This document shows, piece after piece, positions 1-6,971 of a stretch of 13,302 nt of DNA (positions are counted from its first letter, which is position 1; each line of letters begins with the position of its first letter). Below the pieces are notes generated by a model. The model did not search any database, was not told where the DNA came from, and saw nothing but the letters and a program-made list of their open reading frames with translations. This stretch comes from a bacterium (GTDB taxonomy: Bacteria; SZUA-79; Acidulodesulfobacterales; Acidulodesulfobacteraceae): positions 1 through 13,302 of the forward strand of contig JAJYHI010000041.1 in the NCBI GenBank assembly GCA_021784835.1, read 5' to 3'. Position numbers and translations under genes: made by a program.

Positions 1-1079
1 TTTGCGTATAAAGCGGTTCCTTCGATCGTTCTAGATAAAAGTCCGGAATATTTGTGCGTAATTTGAAGCGGTATGCCTCCGACCGCCGATGCTATCACGG
101 GTTTATATTTCCATAAGCCTTCGGAAACGGTAAGACCGAAACCTTCCTTTATGGATTTTTGCAATATTACGGTTGACGCCCTCTGGAGCGCGTTTATTTC
201 GATATTGCTAACAGGCGGAAGATTTAAAACGAATATATCTTTATCCCCTCCCGCCTTCTCGATAACTTCGTTATAAACTTCAGTTGCTTCGGGATCGTCC
301 GCCGCCGCTCCACCCGCAAGAACGAGCTGGCAATCGACGTATTTTTTAACGAGCCTGTAAACGTCGATGACCCCTAACGGGTCTTTTAATCTGTCGAATC
401 TTGAAATCTGAGTAATAATCTTTCTTTCGGGGTTTATGCGAAACCTTTCGAGTACTTCGTTTATAGTTTCTACCGGCAAATCTTTATTTTTATCGGAAAG
501 AGGGTCTATAGACGGAGCAATTAATATCTGGGGTATTTTAAGCTTTTTTGCAAATAGAGGAGAGGAAAAAACTGAATAATCGTATTTTTCGATGAATTTT
601 TTTAAAAAATTAAACGTATTCGTATTAGCCGAGCTTAAATCTATATGGCACCTCCAGATAAATTTTTTTTTATTAAAGCCGGTCATACCTTTAACTTTTA
701 TTAATCCTATCGGCTGGAGGTCATGTATAAATATAATATCGCCGAGCAGATTAATTTCTTTTAAATTTTCGTCCGTAACATCGAGAAAGTGTCTGAAATC
801 GCTTTCCGATATATTCTCCTCAACGCCGTGAAGGGAATTATGAATTTTTTTGGTTATTTCAAAAAATTTTTCTCCGCCTTTTATAAAATCCCATCTGGCA
901 TCGACGCCGACTTCTTTTAAAAGAGGCACCATTCTGGAAAGAATTTCGGCAACGCCGCCGCCGACTGGAGTAGAATTTATATTTTGAATAATTTTTCCGT
1001 TTAAATAAGAACCTAATTTCTCAATTTCTTCTATCGTTTCTTCGCCTACAATATCTGCGTAATCCTTTATAGACCTCAT
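1..1079 (-). CDS. treT: TreT-type trehalose synthase (GT4 glycosyltransferase), 3' end cut by window edge
   Basis: TreT makes trehalose in one step from a nucleotide-activated glucose and free glucose in the cytoplasm. About 359 codons are open from ATG at 1079 to the left edge with no stop, so the C-terminus is missing; archaeal TreT is roughly 410 residues. The N-terminal domain carries the glycine-rich loop STPVGGGVAEILSRMVPLL typical of this subgroup, then WRCHIDLSSAN and APSIDPLSDKN. The C-terminal Rossmann domain has ISRFDRLKDPLGV, which binds the NDP-sugar, and the GT4 EX7E signature within KEGFGLTVSEGLWKYKPVIA around residues 310-320. A Shine-Dalgarno-like GGAAAAGGA precedes the ATG. 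It is the last visible gene of the otsA-mscS-DUF5752-treT series, 66 bp after the DUF5752 stop. The family call is firm; the donor nucleotide (UDP or ADP) cannot be read from sequence. Confidence 0.88.
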   Translation of the reverse strand, partial: MRSIKDYADIVGEETIEEIEKLGSYLNGKIIQNINSTPVGGGVAEILSRMVPLLKEVGVDARWDFIKGGEKFFEITKKIHNSLHGVEENISESDFRHFLDVTDENLKEINLLGDIIFIHDLQPIGLIKVKGMTGFNKKKFIWRCHIDLSSANTNTFNFLKKFIEKYDYSVFSSPLFAKKLKIPQILIAPSIDPLSDKNKDLPVETINEVLERFRINPERKIITQISRFDRLKDPLGVIDVYRLVKKYVDCQLVLAGGAAADDPEATEVYNEVIEKAGGDKDIFVLNLPPVSNIEINALQRASTVILQKSIKEGFGLTVSEGLWKYKPVIASAVGGIPLQITHKYSGLLSRTIEGTALYA

Positions 1080-1145
1080 TTTATATCCTTTTCCATTATT
1101 ATTATGATTATTTAATTTTAATTATTTTTAATTATTCAGACATTT

Positions 1146-1799
1146 TTAAAAATATTTTTCCGTATAATTTATAATTTGTTCTTTTAATTTATCCATAGTG
1201 ACGGAATAAGGGTCGAGATTCGCAATTTTACCGGCTAAATCGGGAAGCTGAAGTTCATTCCTAATCCATACAGAAAAATCGTCTAATCCTGAGCTTAATC
1301 TGAAATGGGATTCGAAAAAATGATAATACACCGAAAAAATAGTGATATTTTTTAAAATATCGTGAAACTCCCTGAGAGTATATGCCTCTTTTCCGGCGAA
1401 CATTACAAAAGTAACCGCTTTCATAAAATTAAATCTTTCATTCATTTCAACCCGTCTGGTTTTTGAATCTTTTGATATAAAAACCGTTAATCTTCTTATC
1501 AATTCTTGTTTATAATCATCCATGGTATTATAAGCGAACATATCTATACTCGATATCTCTTCTCCTAACAATCTTTCTCCAAGCGTATTGATAACCCAGT
1601 GAGCGAAATCGTTCGGAGCATCCGGAACTATGTAATGGTGCTGTATAAGATAATGATGCGTATGGTAATAAATAATAGAGTCGTCTGCCTTTTTTATGCC
1701 GCCTAAAAGTTCTTTTAGATTTAAGGAATAAATTCCCGTAAGTTGAGGCAAAGTAAGTCGCGTATAAAATTTAAACGGATATTTTGCTCTCGCTTCCAT
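1146..1799 (-). CDS. DUF5752 family protein, unknown function
   Basis: This 217-residue soluble protein has no signal peptide or membrane segment. It matches my memory of the DUF5752 family, whose members often lie beside trehalose and other GT4/GT20 glycosyltransferase genes; I recognised the family from its motif layout, without a search. The N-terminal half holds a short FKFYTRLTLPQLTGIYSLNL segment, then a histidine- and tyrosine-rich stretch at residues 43-56 (IYYHTHHYLIQHHY), followed by PNDFAHWV near 62-69. The histidine cluster could bind metal or act in catalysis, but no enzyme family is evident. The ATG at 1799 lies inside the 3' end of the upstream mscS gene (29-bp overlap) and has a good ribosome site, GGAGAAAG, five bases upstream, so the two genes are probably translationally coupled. 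Role unknown; context suggests sugar or trehalose metabolism, or its control. Confidence 0.75.
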   Translation of the reverse strand: MEARAKYPFKFYTRLTLPQLTGIYSLNLKELLGGIKKADDSIIYYHTHHYLIQHHYIVPDAPNDFAHWVINTLGERLLGEEISSIDMFAYNTMDDYKQELIRRLTVFISKDSKTRRVEMNERFNFMKAVTFVMFAGKEAYTLREFHDILKNITIFSVYYHFFESHFRLSSGLDDFSVWIRNELQLPDLAGKIANLDPYSVTMDKLKEQIINYTEKYF

Positions 1800-2811
1800 T
1801 TTTCTTTCTCCTTTTCATTTTTAATACAATTTTTAATACAAAAGATAATATTAAATCCCTTACCGGGTCATCATAAATTTGCGGAGTGTAAACTTCCACG
1901 GCGACAAAATAGCTAGTCAGAGAAACATCCGCGACCCTGATAACCGGCGGTGGATTTTTTTCTATTAAACCGCCTATAATTTTAGAATCGTTTCCCGAAA
2001 TATTCTTATCATCTCCGGCTAACGTTAAGCAGTCATAAAGTTCCTTTTTAAAACTTTCTAAATCCATTTCTTTGTCAAGCTCGAACCTCACCCTTACCGA
2101 TCTTCTTTTCATATTGTCGTAATTCGTTATTAAGGCCTGCATTAAAATATTATTGGGCGCCCTCATAGTAAAACCGTTGTCTTCGATAATAGTCGTAAAA
2201 AGCATATTTATATCCTTTATGGTCCCCGTATATCCGGGCTTGGCAGTTTCATGCTGATATGTGGACATTAATAAACCGTACTGCCATGTAACTATAGTTA
2301 TTCTATCACCTATTTTAAAAGGTTTCCCGAATAATATTATAAAACCGGCAAGTAGGTTGGATAAAAACGACTGGGCGGCAATTCCGAGTATTACGCCTAC
2401 AAAAGTAGCGCCGAGAAGGATATTAGATATATCTATGCCTAATGTGGTAAAAATAAACAGAACGAGAATAAAATATCCTGTAAAATTTAATAAAAATCTT
2501 AAAAATCCTGCTTTATCTTCGGAAATATATCCGCTAAATATTTTAGACGAGCTTTTCTGAATTATTTTTATCGCTAAAATCCCGAAGACGGCGATAAATA
2601 TTGCTTCGATAATGGAAAAATAACCTTTGGGAAAAATATTTTGGGAAAAATATTTAGAGTAAAAATGTATAACGTAAAATAGGACGAAAAACAAAAAACC
2701 TAGAAGGAGTATAGGTATTATAATATTAATCAGTTTTTTTAAAGGGGCGGCAGGAGCGGTCTTTTTATTCTTAAATTCGTCTTCCGGTTTTTCGCCGTTA
2801 TTGTTGCCCAT
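1771..2811 (-). CDS. MscS-family mechanosensitive channel
   Basis: Small-conductance mechanosensitive channels open under membrane tension and release solutes after hypo-osmotic shock. The 346-residue product has predicted membrane helices near residues 28-50, 64-84 and 103-122. The pore-lining third MscS helix lies near 130-163: a Gly/Ala-rich run ending in GIAAQSFLSNLLAGFIILFG, followed by KPFKIGDRI, which starts the beta domain. The beta domain then carries about 18 extra residues (roughly 174-192, including WQYGLLMSTYQHE) before PGYTGTIKDINMLFTTI, compared with E. coli MscS. The C-terminal alpha/beta domain follows and ends in a basic tail. There is a weak AAAGG about 13 bases before the ATG. 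The gene follows otsA by 62 bp and overlaps the DUF5752 gene by 29 bp. Placing a solute-release valve among trehalose-synthesis genes fits osmotic balancing, which is inference. Confidence 0.85.
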   Translation of the reverse strand: MGNNNGEKPEDEFKNKKTAPAAPLKKLINIIIPILLLGFLFFVLFYVIHFYSKYFSQNIFPKGYFSIIEAIFIAVFGILAIKIIQKSSSKIFSGYISEDKAGFLRFLLNFTGYFILVLFIFTTLGIDISNILLGATFVGVILGIAAQSFLSNLLAGFIILFGKPFKIGDRITIVTWQYGLLMSTYQHETAKPGYTGTIKDINMLFTTIIEDNGFTMRAPNNILMQALITNYDNMKRRSVRVRFELDKEMDLESFKKELYDCLTLAGDDKNISGNDSKIIGGLIEKNPPPVIRVADVSLTSYFVAVEVYTPQIYDDPVRDLILSFVLKIVLKMKRRKKNGSESKISV

Positions 2812-2873
2812 ATTTTAAGTTAAACCTTTTTGATATTAAAATACGAAAACAATAAATTGCAAAATAAATTACA

Positions 2874-4379
2874 TTAAATAAAATAAAGAGCGGCAAGAAA
2901 GTTATACGCCCAGTCGTAAATATCGTTTTCCATAATTATATTTTGCATTTTCGATATTCTCGTCTTTTTTTCTTCTTTATCCATCATAAGAGTTTCATAT
3001 ATTTTTTCAGCAAAACATTCGGTATTGAAGGGGTTAACTAAAAAAGAATCGTATAACTCTTTAGATGACCCTGCAAATTTAGACAATATAAGCATGCCTT
3101 TATAATCGGTATCGGACATAATATATTCTTTAGAAACAAGGTTCATACCGTCATGTAACGGGCTGACTATCATAACATTGCACAGCCTGTAATACGCTAA
3201 ATAAACCTCTAAATCAAGCTGCTTAAAGTATCTTACGATAGGATACCAGTCGGATGTTCTATGCTTCCAGTTAATATTATTTATGAGTCCGGAAATGTCG
3301 TCGTTAAACTTTTTATAGGCATCGATAGGCAATCTCGACAATACTCCAAATTGCACAAAAACAAACTTGCCCTGAAGTTCGGGATGGTTTTCCAACAACC
3401 TGTCGATTGCCGTTAACTTTTCGATAATCCCCTTGGTGTAATCCAATCTGTCAACCGAAACGGCCAAAAATTCATACGAAGGCTCGATAATCTCGTCATT
3501 TTTTTGAATATTGTCGATTATTTTATCTACATCTTCGGATTTGGCAAGGTGATTTAAATAATTTGCATCTACGCTAATCGGAAAAGACATAACTTTGGTT
3601 TTATGGCCTTTATATGTAACGGAGTAATCCGCCCAATTAATCTGAGCCTCAAGCTCCCACTCGCATGCCTTTAAAAAATTCTGACAGTGGTATATTATTT
3701 GAAAACCTATTAAATCGTTTGCCAGCAAACCCTCGAGCAGTTCCAACTTTTCGGGACATATCGAAAATATTTCGGGATTCGGCCACGGAATATGCCAGAA
3801 GATAGATGTTTTAATGTTTTCGTCATATTCTTTTAAATATTTGGCGCATCTCGCGAGATGATAATCCTGAAGCCATACAACATTTTCAAGAACGGCGGCG
3901 CCGTTATCGCCGTTTGCATTATTTGATTCTTTAATCTCCTCTATTATTGAATCCGCAAACTTTTTATTTACCTCGTCATACGATAAAAATTGATTGGAAT
4001 TAAAAACGGGTTTAACATATACGGTGTGGCATAACGGCCATAAAACCGAGTTTGCGTAACCGTAATAATATTCGTTTAAGTCGTTTTTTGTAAGAAAAAC
4101 CCTTTTTAGAGTATAAGATTCTTCCCCTTCGGGCAGTTTTATTTTTCCTTTGCCGTCCGAGACAGCCTTGTCTGCGCTTCCGCCGCCATAGGCAATCCAT
4201 GTTCCGTGAAGATTTCGCATTATAGGTTCAAGCGCTATGGTAAGACCGCCGATAGATTTGACGGCCTTAATCTTTTTCCCTGCATATTCATGCGCAATAG
4301 GTTCTCTGTTGGAAACGACGATTAAATTAATATTGCCTAATTTTTCTTTTATTAAATCATTAAATCTTTCTTTTTCCAT
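2874..4379 (-). CDS. otsA: Trehalose-6-phosphate synthase, GT20 family
   Basis: OtsA transfers glucose from a nucleotide sugar to glucose-6-phosphate, giving trehalose-6-phosphate. The 501 residues are slightly longer than E. coli OtsA (474). Family landmarks are in order: VVSNREP at 21-27; the glycine pair in SIGGLTIALEPIM at 42-54, the acceptor/phosphate loop; HGTWIAYGGG at 58-67; VVWLQDYHL at 167-175; HIPWPNPEIF at 196-205; SVDRLDYTKGI at 308-318, with Arg311 and Lys316 matching the UDP-binding Arg262 and Lys267 of E. coli; and SPLHDGMNLVSKEY at 406-419, with Asp410 and Glu418 matching Asp361 and Glu369. The family usually has Arg where this protein has His409 (PLHDG for PLRDG). There is no clear Shine-Dalgarno before the ATG. 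It is first of the minus-strand series and diverges from otsB, its pathway partner. Confidence 0.95.
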   Translation of the reverse strand: MEKERFNDLIKEKLGNINLIVVSNREPIAHEYAGKKIKAVKSIGGLTIALEPIMRNLHGTWIAYGGGSADKAVSDGKGKIKLPEGEESYTLKRVFLTKNDLNEYYYGYANSVLWPLCHTVYVKPVFNSNQFLSYDEVNKKFADSIIEEIKESNNANGDNGAAVLENVVWLQDYHLARCAKYLKEYDENIKTSIFWHIPWPNPEIFSICPEKLELLEGLLANDLIGFQIIYHCQNFLKACEWELEAQINWADYSVTYKGHKTKVMSFPISVDANYLNHLAKSEDVDKIIDNIQKNDEIIEPSYEFLAVSVDRLDYTKGIIEKLTAIDRLLENHPELQGKFVFVQFGVLSRLPIDAYKKFNDDISGLINNINWKHRTSDWYPIVRYFKQLDLEVYLAYYRLCNVMIVSPLHDGMNLVSKEYIMSDTDYKGMLILSKFAGSSKELYDSFLVNPFNTECFAEKIYETLMMDKEEKKTRISKMQNIIMENDIYDWAYNFLAALYFI

Positions 4380-4510
4380 AATTATTTAAATTTATTAAAG
4401 ATTTAATTAAAAATATAATATTAAAACTACATTTTTCATTATATTTTACTATATTTTTTTTATTTTTGCAAAATTCCATTATTTTTTATATTATATTATA
4501 ATAATAAATT
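4380..4510. promoter_or_regulatory. Divergent otsA/otsB promoter region
   Basis: This 131-bp gap is almost pure A+T. A 10-bp palindrome TTTTGCAAAA at 4464-4473 contains the self-complementary hexamer TTGCAA (4466-4471). On the minus strand TTGCAA followed by a 17-bp spacer and TAAAAT (4448-4443) makes a plausible sigma-70 promoter for otsA, with a leader of about 55 bases. On the plus strand TTTGCA with a 16-bp spacer to TATATT (4487-4492), or the perfect TATAAT at 4497-4502 that ends 8 bases before the ATG, could serve otsB. Chance matches are easy in sequence this AT-rich, so the exact hexamers are tentative even though a divergent promoter must lie here or close by. Confidence 0.45.
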
Positions 4511-5401
4511 ATGTTTTATAACGGAATTAAAGAATTTAATGAAATAAAAACAAATATAATTTCAGGCTCCGCCGACGTAACTTATAAGGCGGATTTTATA
4601 TTTTTTTGCGTTGATTTCGACGGAACATTAGTCAATATATACAAAAACCCTTTGGATGTTTACGCTCCCGAGCAGCTTAAAATTTTTTTAAAAGCCGTAG
4701 GTAAAATAAAAAACGTTATCTTATGCGTAATTACGGGGCGGGAACTGGACGATATACAAAACAGGGTCGGCATCCGCAAAAACATTATTTATTCCGGCAA
4801 TCACGGTTTTGAGATAAAAAGTTATTACGATAGCCTTAAAATTGATTTCCTTGTAAAAAACACCGAAAAATATATTCAGCTGATAAAAAAAACATTAAAT
4901 GAAATAAACAAATTTCGGAAGACGGCTTTGCAAAATTTAATCGTGGAAGACAAAAAATTTTCCATAAGCATGCATTACAGATTATTAAATTCCGGCGAAA
5001 CTAAAATTTTAAAAGCATATATAAAAAATTTGCTTTCTAAAAATCCTTTATTTGATGAATATTTACATATAACAAAAGGGAAAAAGATTCTGGAAATAAG
5101 GCCTAATATCGACTGGAACAAAGGGCGCGCCTGTAATTATATCGTAAATGAACTCTCGAAGGCGGCATTAAAAAAAGAATTAAATATTTTAAGAGTAAAT
5201 ATAGGGGACGATATTACGGATGAAACTATGTTTGTGCCGAGCTATAAAATAAAAACCGCCTCGGACGGCACAAATATAAATGTAAAAACAATAAACTGCG
5301 TGATAGGAAAGAAGAAATCACTCGCAGGGATTTACCTCGACGGATATAAATACACGCCGGTTTTCATAGAAAATATCTTATCCGCTTTTAAAGAAACTTA
5401 A
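4511..5401 (+). CDS. otsB: Trehalose-6-phosphate phosphatase, HAD superfamily
   Basis: OtsB dephosphorylates trehalose-6-phosphate to trehalose, completing the OtsA route. The 296-residue protein shows all HAD landmarks. Motif I is VDFDGTL at 34-40, with nucleophile Asp35 and acid/base Asp37. Motif II is the Thr in ITGRE (Thr75). The motif III lysine is probably Lys204 in EIRPNIDWNKGRACNYI. Motif IV is NIGDDITDETMF (230-241), with Mg-binding acidic residues. SGNHGFEI (95-102) matches the usual AG-HG-E substrate-cap segment. An N-terminal extension of about 27 residues precedes the hydrophobic strand before motif I. No Shine-Dalgarno is visible; a perfect TATAAT lies 8 bases upstream, so the mRNA may be leaderless. 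The next in-frame Met is near residue 154, beyond the catalytic Asp, so this start is the only sensible ATG. Confidence 0.93.
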   Translation: MFYNGIKEFNEIKTNIISGSADVTYKADFIFFCVDFDGTLVNIYKNPLDVYAPEQLKIFLKAVGKIKNVILCVITGRELDDIQNRVGIRKNIIYSGNHGFEIKSYYDSLKIDFLVKNTEKYIQLIKKTLNEINKFRKTALQNLIVEDKKFSISMHYRLLNSGETKILKAYIKNLLSKNPLFDEYLHITKGKKILEIRPNIDWNKGRACNYIVNELSKAALKKELNILRVNIGDDITDETMFVPSYKIKTASDGTNINVKTINCVIGKKKSLAGIYLDGYKYTPVFIENILSAFKET

Positions 5402-5437
5402 TCCGCCCTATCCCCGTCAATATTTTTTCTTTCACAA

Positions 5438-5467
5438 CTCTTTTGTGTATTCTTTTACCTTCTTGAT
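5438..5467. repeat. 30-bp perfect direct repeat, copy 1
   Basis: This is identical, base for base, to 7098-7127. It begins CTCTTTTGTG and ends ACCTTCTTGAT. It lies 37 bp after the otsB stop. Read on the minus strand it gives IKKVKEYTKE in one frame, and in this copy that frame runs from an ATG at 5489 to a TGA at 5433 (18 codons: MYLFKRGIKK, then VKEYTKEL). The flanks of the two copies do not match, so only the 30 bp is shared. Confidence 0.85.
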
Positions 5468-5512
5468 ACCTCTTTTAAAAAGATACATTTAGTAACGTAA
5501 TACCGTCGTTTT

Positions 5513-5563
5513 GCATATAAGGACTAAACGGTCATAACTTTTCGCCGTTTAATCCTTATATGC
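5513..5563. repeat. 19-bp inverted repeat with 13-base loop between convergent genes
   Basis: Arms 5513-5531 (GCATATAAGGACTAAACGG) and 5545-5563 (CCGTTTAATCCTTATATGC) pair with one mismatch, which becomes a G-U pair in a minus-strand transcript. The structure lies between the ends of otsB (plus) and the adaptor remnant (minus), so it could terminate transcription from either side. However, no T-run follows either arm and the stem is AT-rich. An extragenic palindrome or the end of a mobile element is just as likely. The rest of 5402-5585 shows no gene apart from the 30-bp repeat. Confidence 0.6.
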
Positions 5564-5585
5564 CCAAAAATTTCACCCTTACGGC

Positions 5586-5951
5586 TTATAAAGAATTTAT
5601 TTTTACGGAAGATAGAATAAGATAATGATTAATTTTTCTTAAATCATTTATATTTATTATTTTTCTTAAATTTTTTAATTTAAGAACGATTTCTTTCGAT
5701 TTTAAGCCTTCTATGGCAGGATAATAATTACCGTCCCTTGCGCCTATAAGGATACTTTTTGCTTTAAACGCGTTTTTGCTTTTATCATAAATTAGCGCGA
5801 CATCTTTATAACCTATATGCGTTACGCAAGAGATGGGCACAACCAAGCGTTCTGTAAAAGGCATTTTTATATACGTATTTCCGTAAGAATCAATTTTAAG
5901 TGATTTTTCGTCGGTGAAAACTGCACTTTTCGTTCGGCGTTTTAGGAACAT
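5586..5951 (-). pseudogene. Fragment of an RND periplasmic adaptor (CusB/HlyD-like C-terminal part)
   Basis: The 121-codon frame looks like an isolated piece of a CusB-like membrane-fusion protein. Residues about 18-56 (LKIDSYGNTYIKM, then RLVVPISCVTHIGYKDVALI) follow the usual adaptor pattern LKPGMYGNVYIKM...RLVVPxSAVIDTG...V. Residues 57-90 (DKSKNAFKAKSILIG, then ARDGNYYPAIEGLKSKEIV) follow the pattern that ends in GxYYEVLSGLKxGExVV. The lipoyl domain, the helical hairpin and most of the beta-barrel are absent, and the C-terminal end (after about 90) is unrelated and Lys/Asn-rich. No signal peptide is present and an in-frame TGA lies just before the ATG. A full adaptor is about 350-450 residues. 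It is not a copy of the adaptor at 12566-13302, which differs in the same region. The assignment is by motif memory and the fragment is probably non-functional. Confidence 0.5.
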
Positions 5952-6084
5952 ATTAATTCAGTCCGATAGCGTCAAATCATATTCCTTAAAGAATTTTTTG
6001 GGGAAATCCTTTTTGGCCGTCTGCAATTTTTTTCCTCTTTAAAGATTTTGCTTATATTATAGAGGATTATTTGTAAAAAATCAT

Positions 6085-6360
6085 TTAAGCAATACTAATC
6101 TTTAATTTTTTACCTAATACAGAGGCTACCCGTTCAAGAGTGGAGAGTTTAATATCTGCGGCATGGTTTTCAATTCTCGAAATAGCCGTTTTTTTTGTTT
6201 TAAGCTTGGCGGCAAGTTCTTCCTGGGTTAAACCGGCAGATTCCCTCATCCGGCGGACCATCACCCCGATTTTAAACTGTTCGTAGCCCTCGTCGAATCC
6301 CTCACGGAAAGATGCGTCCGTTTTCTTCCTGTTTTCTATGTATTTTTTTAAATCACTCAT
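6085..6360 (-). CDS. higA: HigA-type antitoxin, XRE/HTH family
   Basis: This 91-residue DNA-binding antitoxin should neutralise the product of the gene immediately upstream and, with it, repress their shared promoter. A Cro/CI-type helix-turn-helix occupies about residues 34-66 ([20 protein letters not shown], then [13 protein letters not shown]), followed by a short helix and a basic C-terminal strand ([10 protein letters not shown]). The N-terminal 30 residues form a charged arm that in this family usually contacts the toxin. The ATG is preceded by AAGGGG, nine bases upstream, and the gap to the toxin gene is a single base. Toxin-first order is characteristic of HigBA. Gene symbol by family and order, not by orthology. 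Confidence 0.82.
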   Translation of the reverse strand: MSDLKKYIENRKKTDASFREGFDEGYEQFKIGVMVRRMRESAGLTQEELAAKLKTKKTAISRIENHAADIKLSTLERVASVLGKKLKISIA

Positions 6361-6361
6361 T

Positions 6362-6712
6362 TTAACTACCCCTTTTTATAAAATCGTTTTTATATTTTTC
6401 CGCCTTTTCGATCTCGTTTATAGGCGTTTTCTGCGTCTTTTTAATAAATCCGTGCGTCAGTATTATGTTAGAGTTTTTAAACATAAAGCAAAATATCCGG
6501 TAAATATTTGAGCCGTGTTTTATCCTGCACTCCCATATGCCGTCCGAAGATACAAGTTTCTTAAAATATAAAGAGGGGACGCTCTCTAAATCTTCCAATA
6601 GATTGAGTACCCAAACAATCTTTTGCACAACCTTGCCGTCTAAAGAATCCAAAAATTCTTTTACTGGACATTTTCCGTCAGCGGTTTTATAGAATATTAC
6701 CGTTCTGAGCAT
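6362..6712 (-). CDS. higB: HigB/RelE-superfamily toxin (phage Gp49-like)
   Basis: This 116-residue small basic protein is of the Gp49-like HigB family, presumed ribosome-dependent mRNA interferases. It opens with [20 protein letters not shown], the family's characteristic N-terminus, continues through [27 protein letters not shown] (residues about 51-77), the RelE-fold beta-sheet with the Trp-Glu-x-Arg core, and ends with [11 protein letters not shown] and [12 protein letters not shown], the family's C-terminal helix. It starts an operon with the XRE antitoxin (one-base gap). No Shine-Dalgarno precedes the ATG; a strong promoter places the -10 hexamer only five bases upstream, so the toxin message is probably leaderless while the antitoxin has a good ribosome site. 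That would favour antitoxin production. All expected family segments are present, so it looks intact. Confidence 0.85.
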   Translation of the reverse strand: MLRTVIFYKTADGKCPVKEFLDSLDGKVVQKIVWVLNLLEDLESVPSLYFKKLVSSDGIWECRIKHGSNIYRIFCFMFKNSNIILTHGFIKKTQKTPINEIEKAEKYKNDFIKRGS

Positions 6713-6746
6713 ATTATATGTTAACCTATATGTTTACTTTTGTCAA
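6713..6746 (-). promoter_or_regulatory. higBA promoter with 12-bp repeated operator-like motif
   Basis: On the minus strand TTGACA (6746-6741), a 17-bp spacer and TAACAT (6723-6718) make an almost ideal sigma-70 promoter. The expected start is at or beside the higB ATG (6712). Two tandem copies of a 12-mer, TATATGTTAACC (6715-6726) and TATATGTTTACT (6727-6738) on the plus strand, cover the -10 hexamer and most of the spacer. They are good candidates for HigA binding sites, although HigA operators are more often palindromic. Confidence 0.65.
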
Positions 6747-6760
6747 GGTTTAATTCATAC

Positions 6761-6971
6761 CCCAAAATTGCCGATAGAAAATTTTAAATCTGGATTCCTG
6801 CTTACGCAGGAATGACTTTGTAGGTTTTTAGGTTTTCACCCAACGGGTGTCCATTTCCGTCCACATCAAAGACATGCTTTGATAAACGTGGACGGAAATA
6901 TCGCGAAAGCGGGAATCCAGTGTTCATATAACTTTAAAGCCATTTCAGAGATTTCTATCGGCAATTTTGGG
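6761..6971. mobile_element. MITE-like non-coding element with perfect 20-bp terminal inverted repeats
   Basis: The ends CCCAAAATTGCCGATAGAAA (6761-6780) and TTTCTATCGGCAATTTTGGG (6952-6971) are exact reverse complements. Both are flanked by the hexamer TCATAC in direct orientation (6755-6760 and 6972-6977), as expected for a target-site duplication. The 211-bp element has no coding frame. Inside are nested hairpins: ATTCCTGC/GCAGGAAT (6794-6801/6806-6813); CACCC/GGGTG (6837-6841/6845-6849); a 12-bp stem ATTTCCGTCCAC/GTGGACGGAAAT (6853-6864/6888-6899) enclosing ATCAAAG/CTTTGAT; and CTGGATTCC/GGAATCCAG (6790-6798/6912-6920) spanning most of the interior. GGATTCCTGC-TTAC-GCAGGAATGAC resembles an intergenic palindrome widespread in proteobacteria. 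It lies 15 bp upstream of the higBA -35 hexamer. The supplying transposase is not in the window. Confidence 0.85.

Noticed and set aside
592..831. Plus-strand frames inside treT, mscS, otsA and the RND permease
   Set aside because: They lie antisense to genes with strong family motifs, have biased low-complexity residues and no ribosome sites; they are shadows.
5958..6026. 22-codon frame from TTG 6026 with GAGG seven bases upstream and TATAAT at 6056-6061 on the minus strand
   Set aside because: It has a plausible ribosome site and promoter but is very short, matches nothing I recognise, and lies in a decayed stretch; there is no way to tell it from chance by reading alone.
6790..6920. Interior of the MITE-like element as a CRISPR array or structured regulatory RNA
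   Set aside because: There are no regularly spaced direct repeats; the symmetry is nested inverted repeats inside matching terminal ends, which a transposable element explains better.
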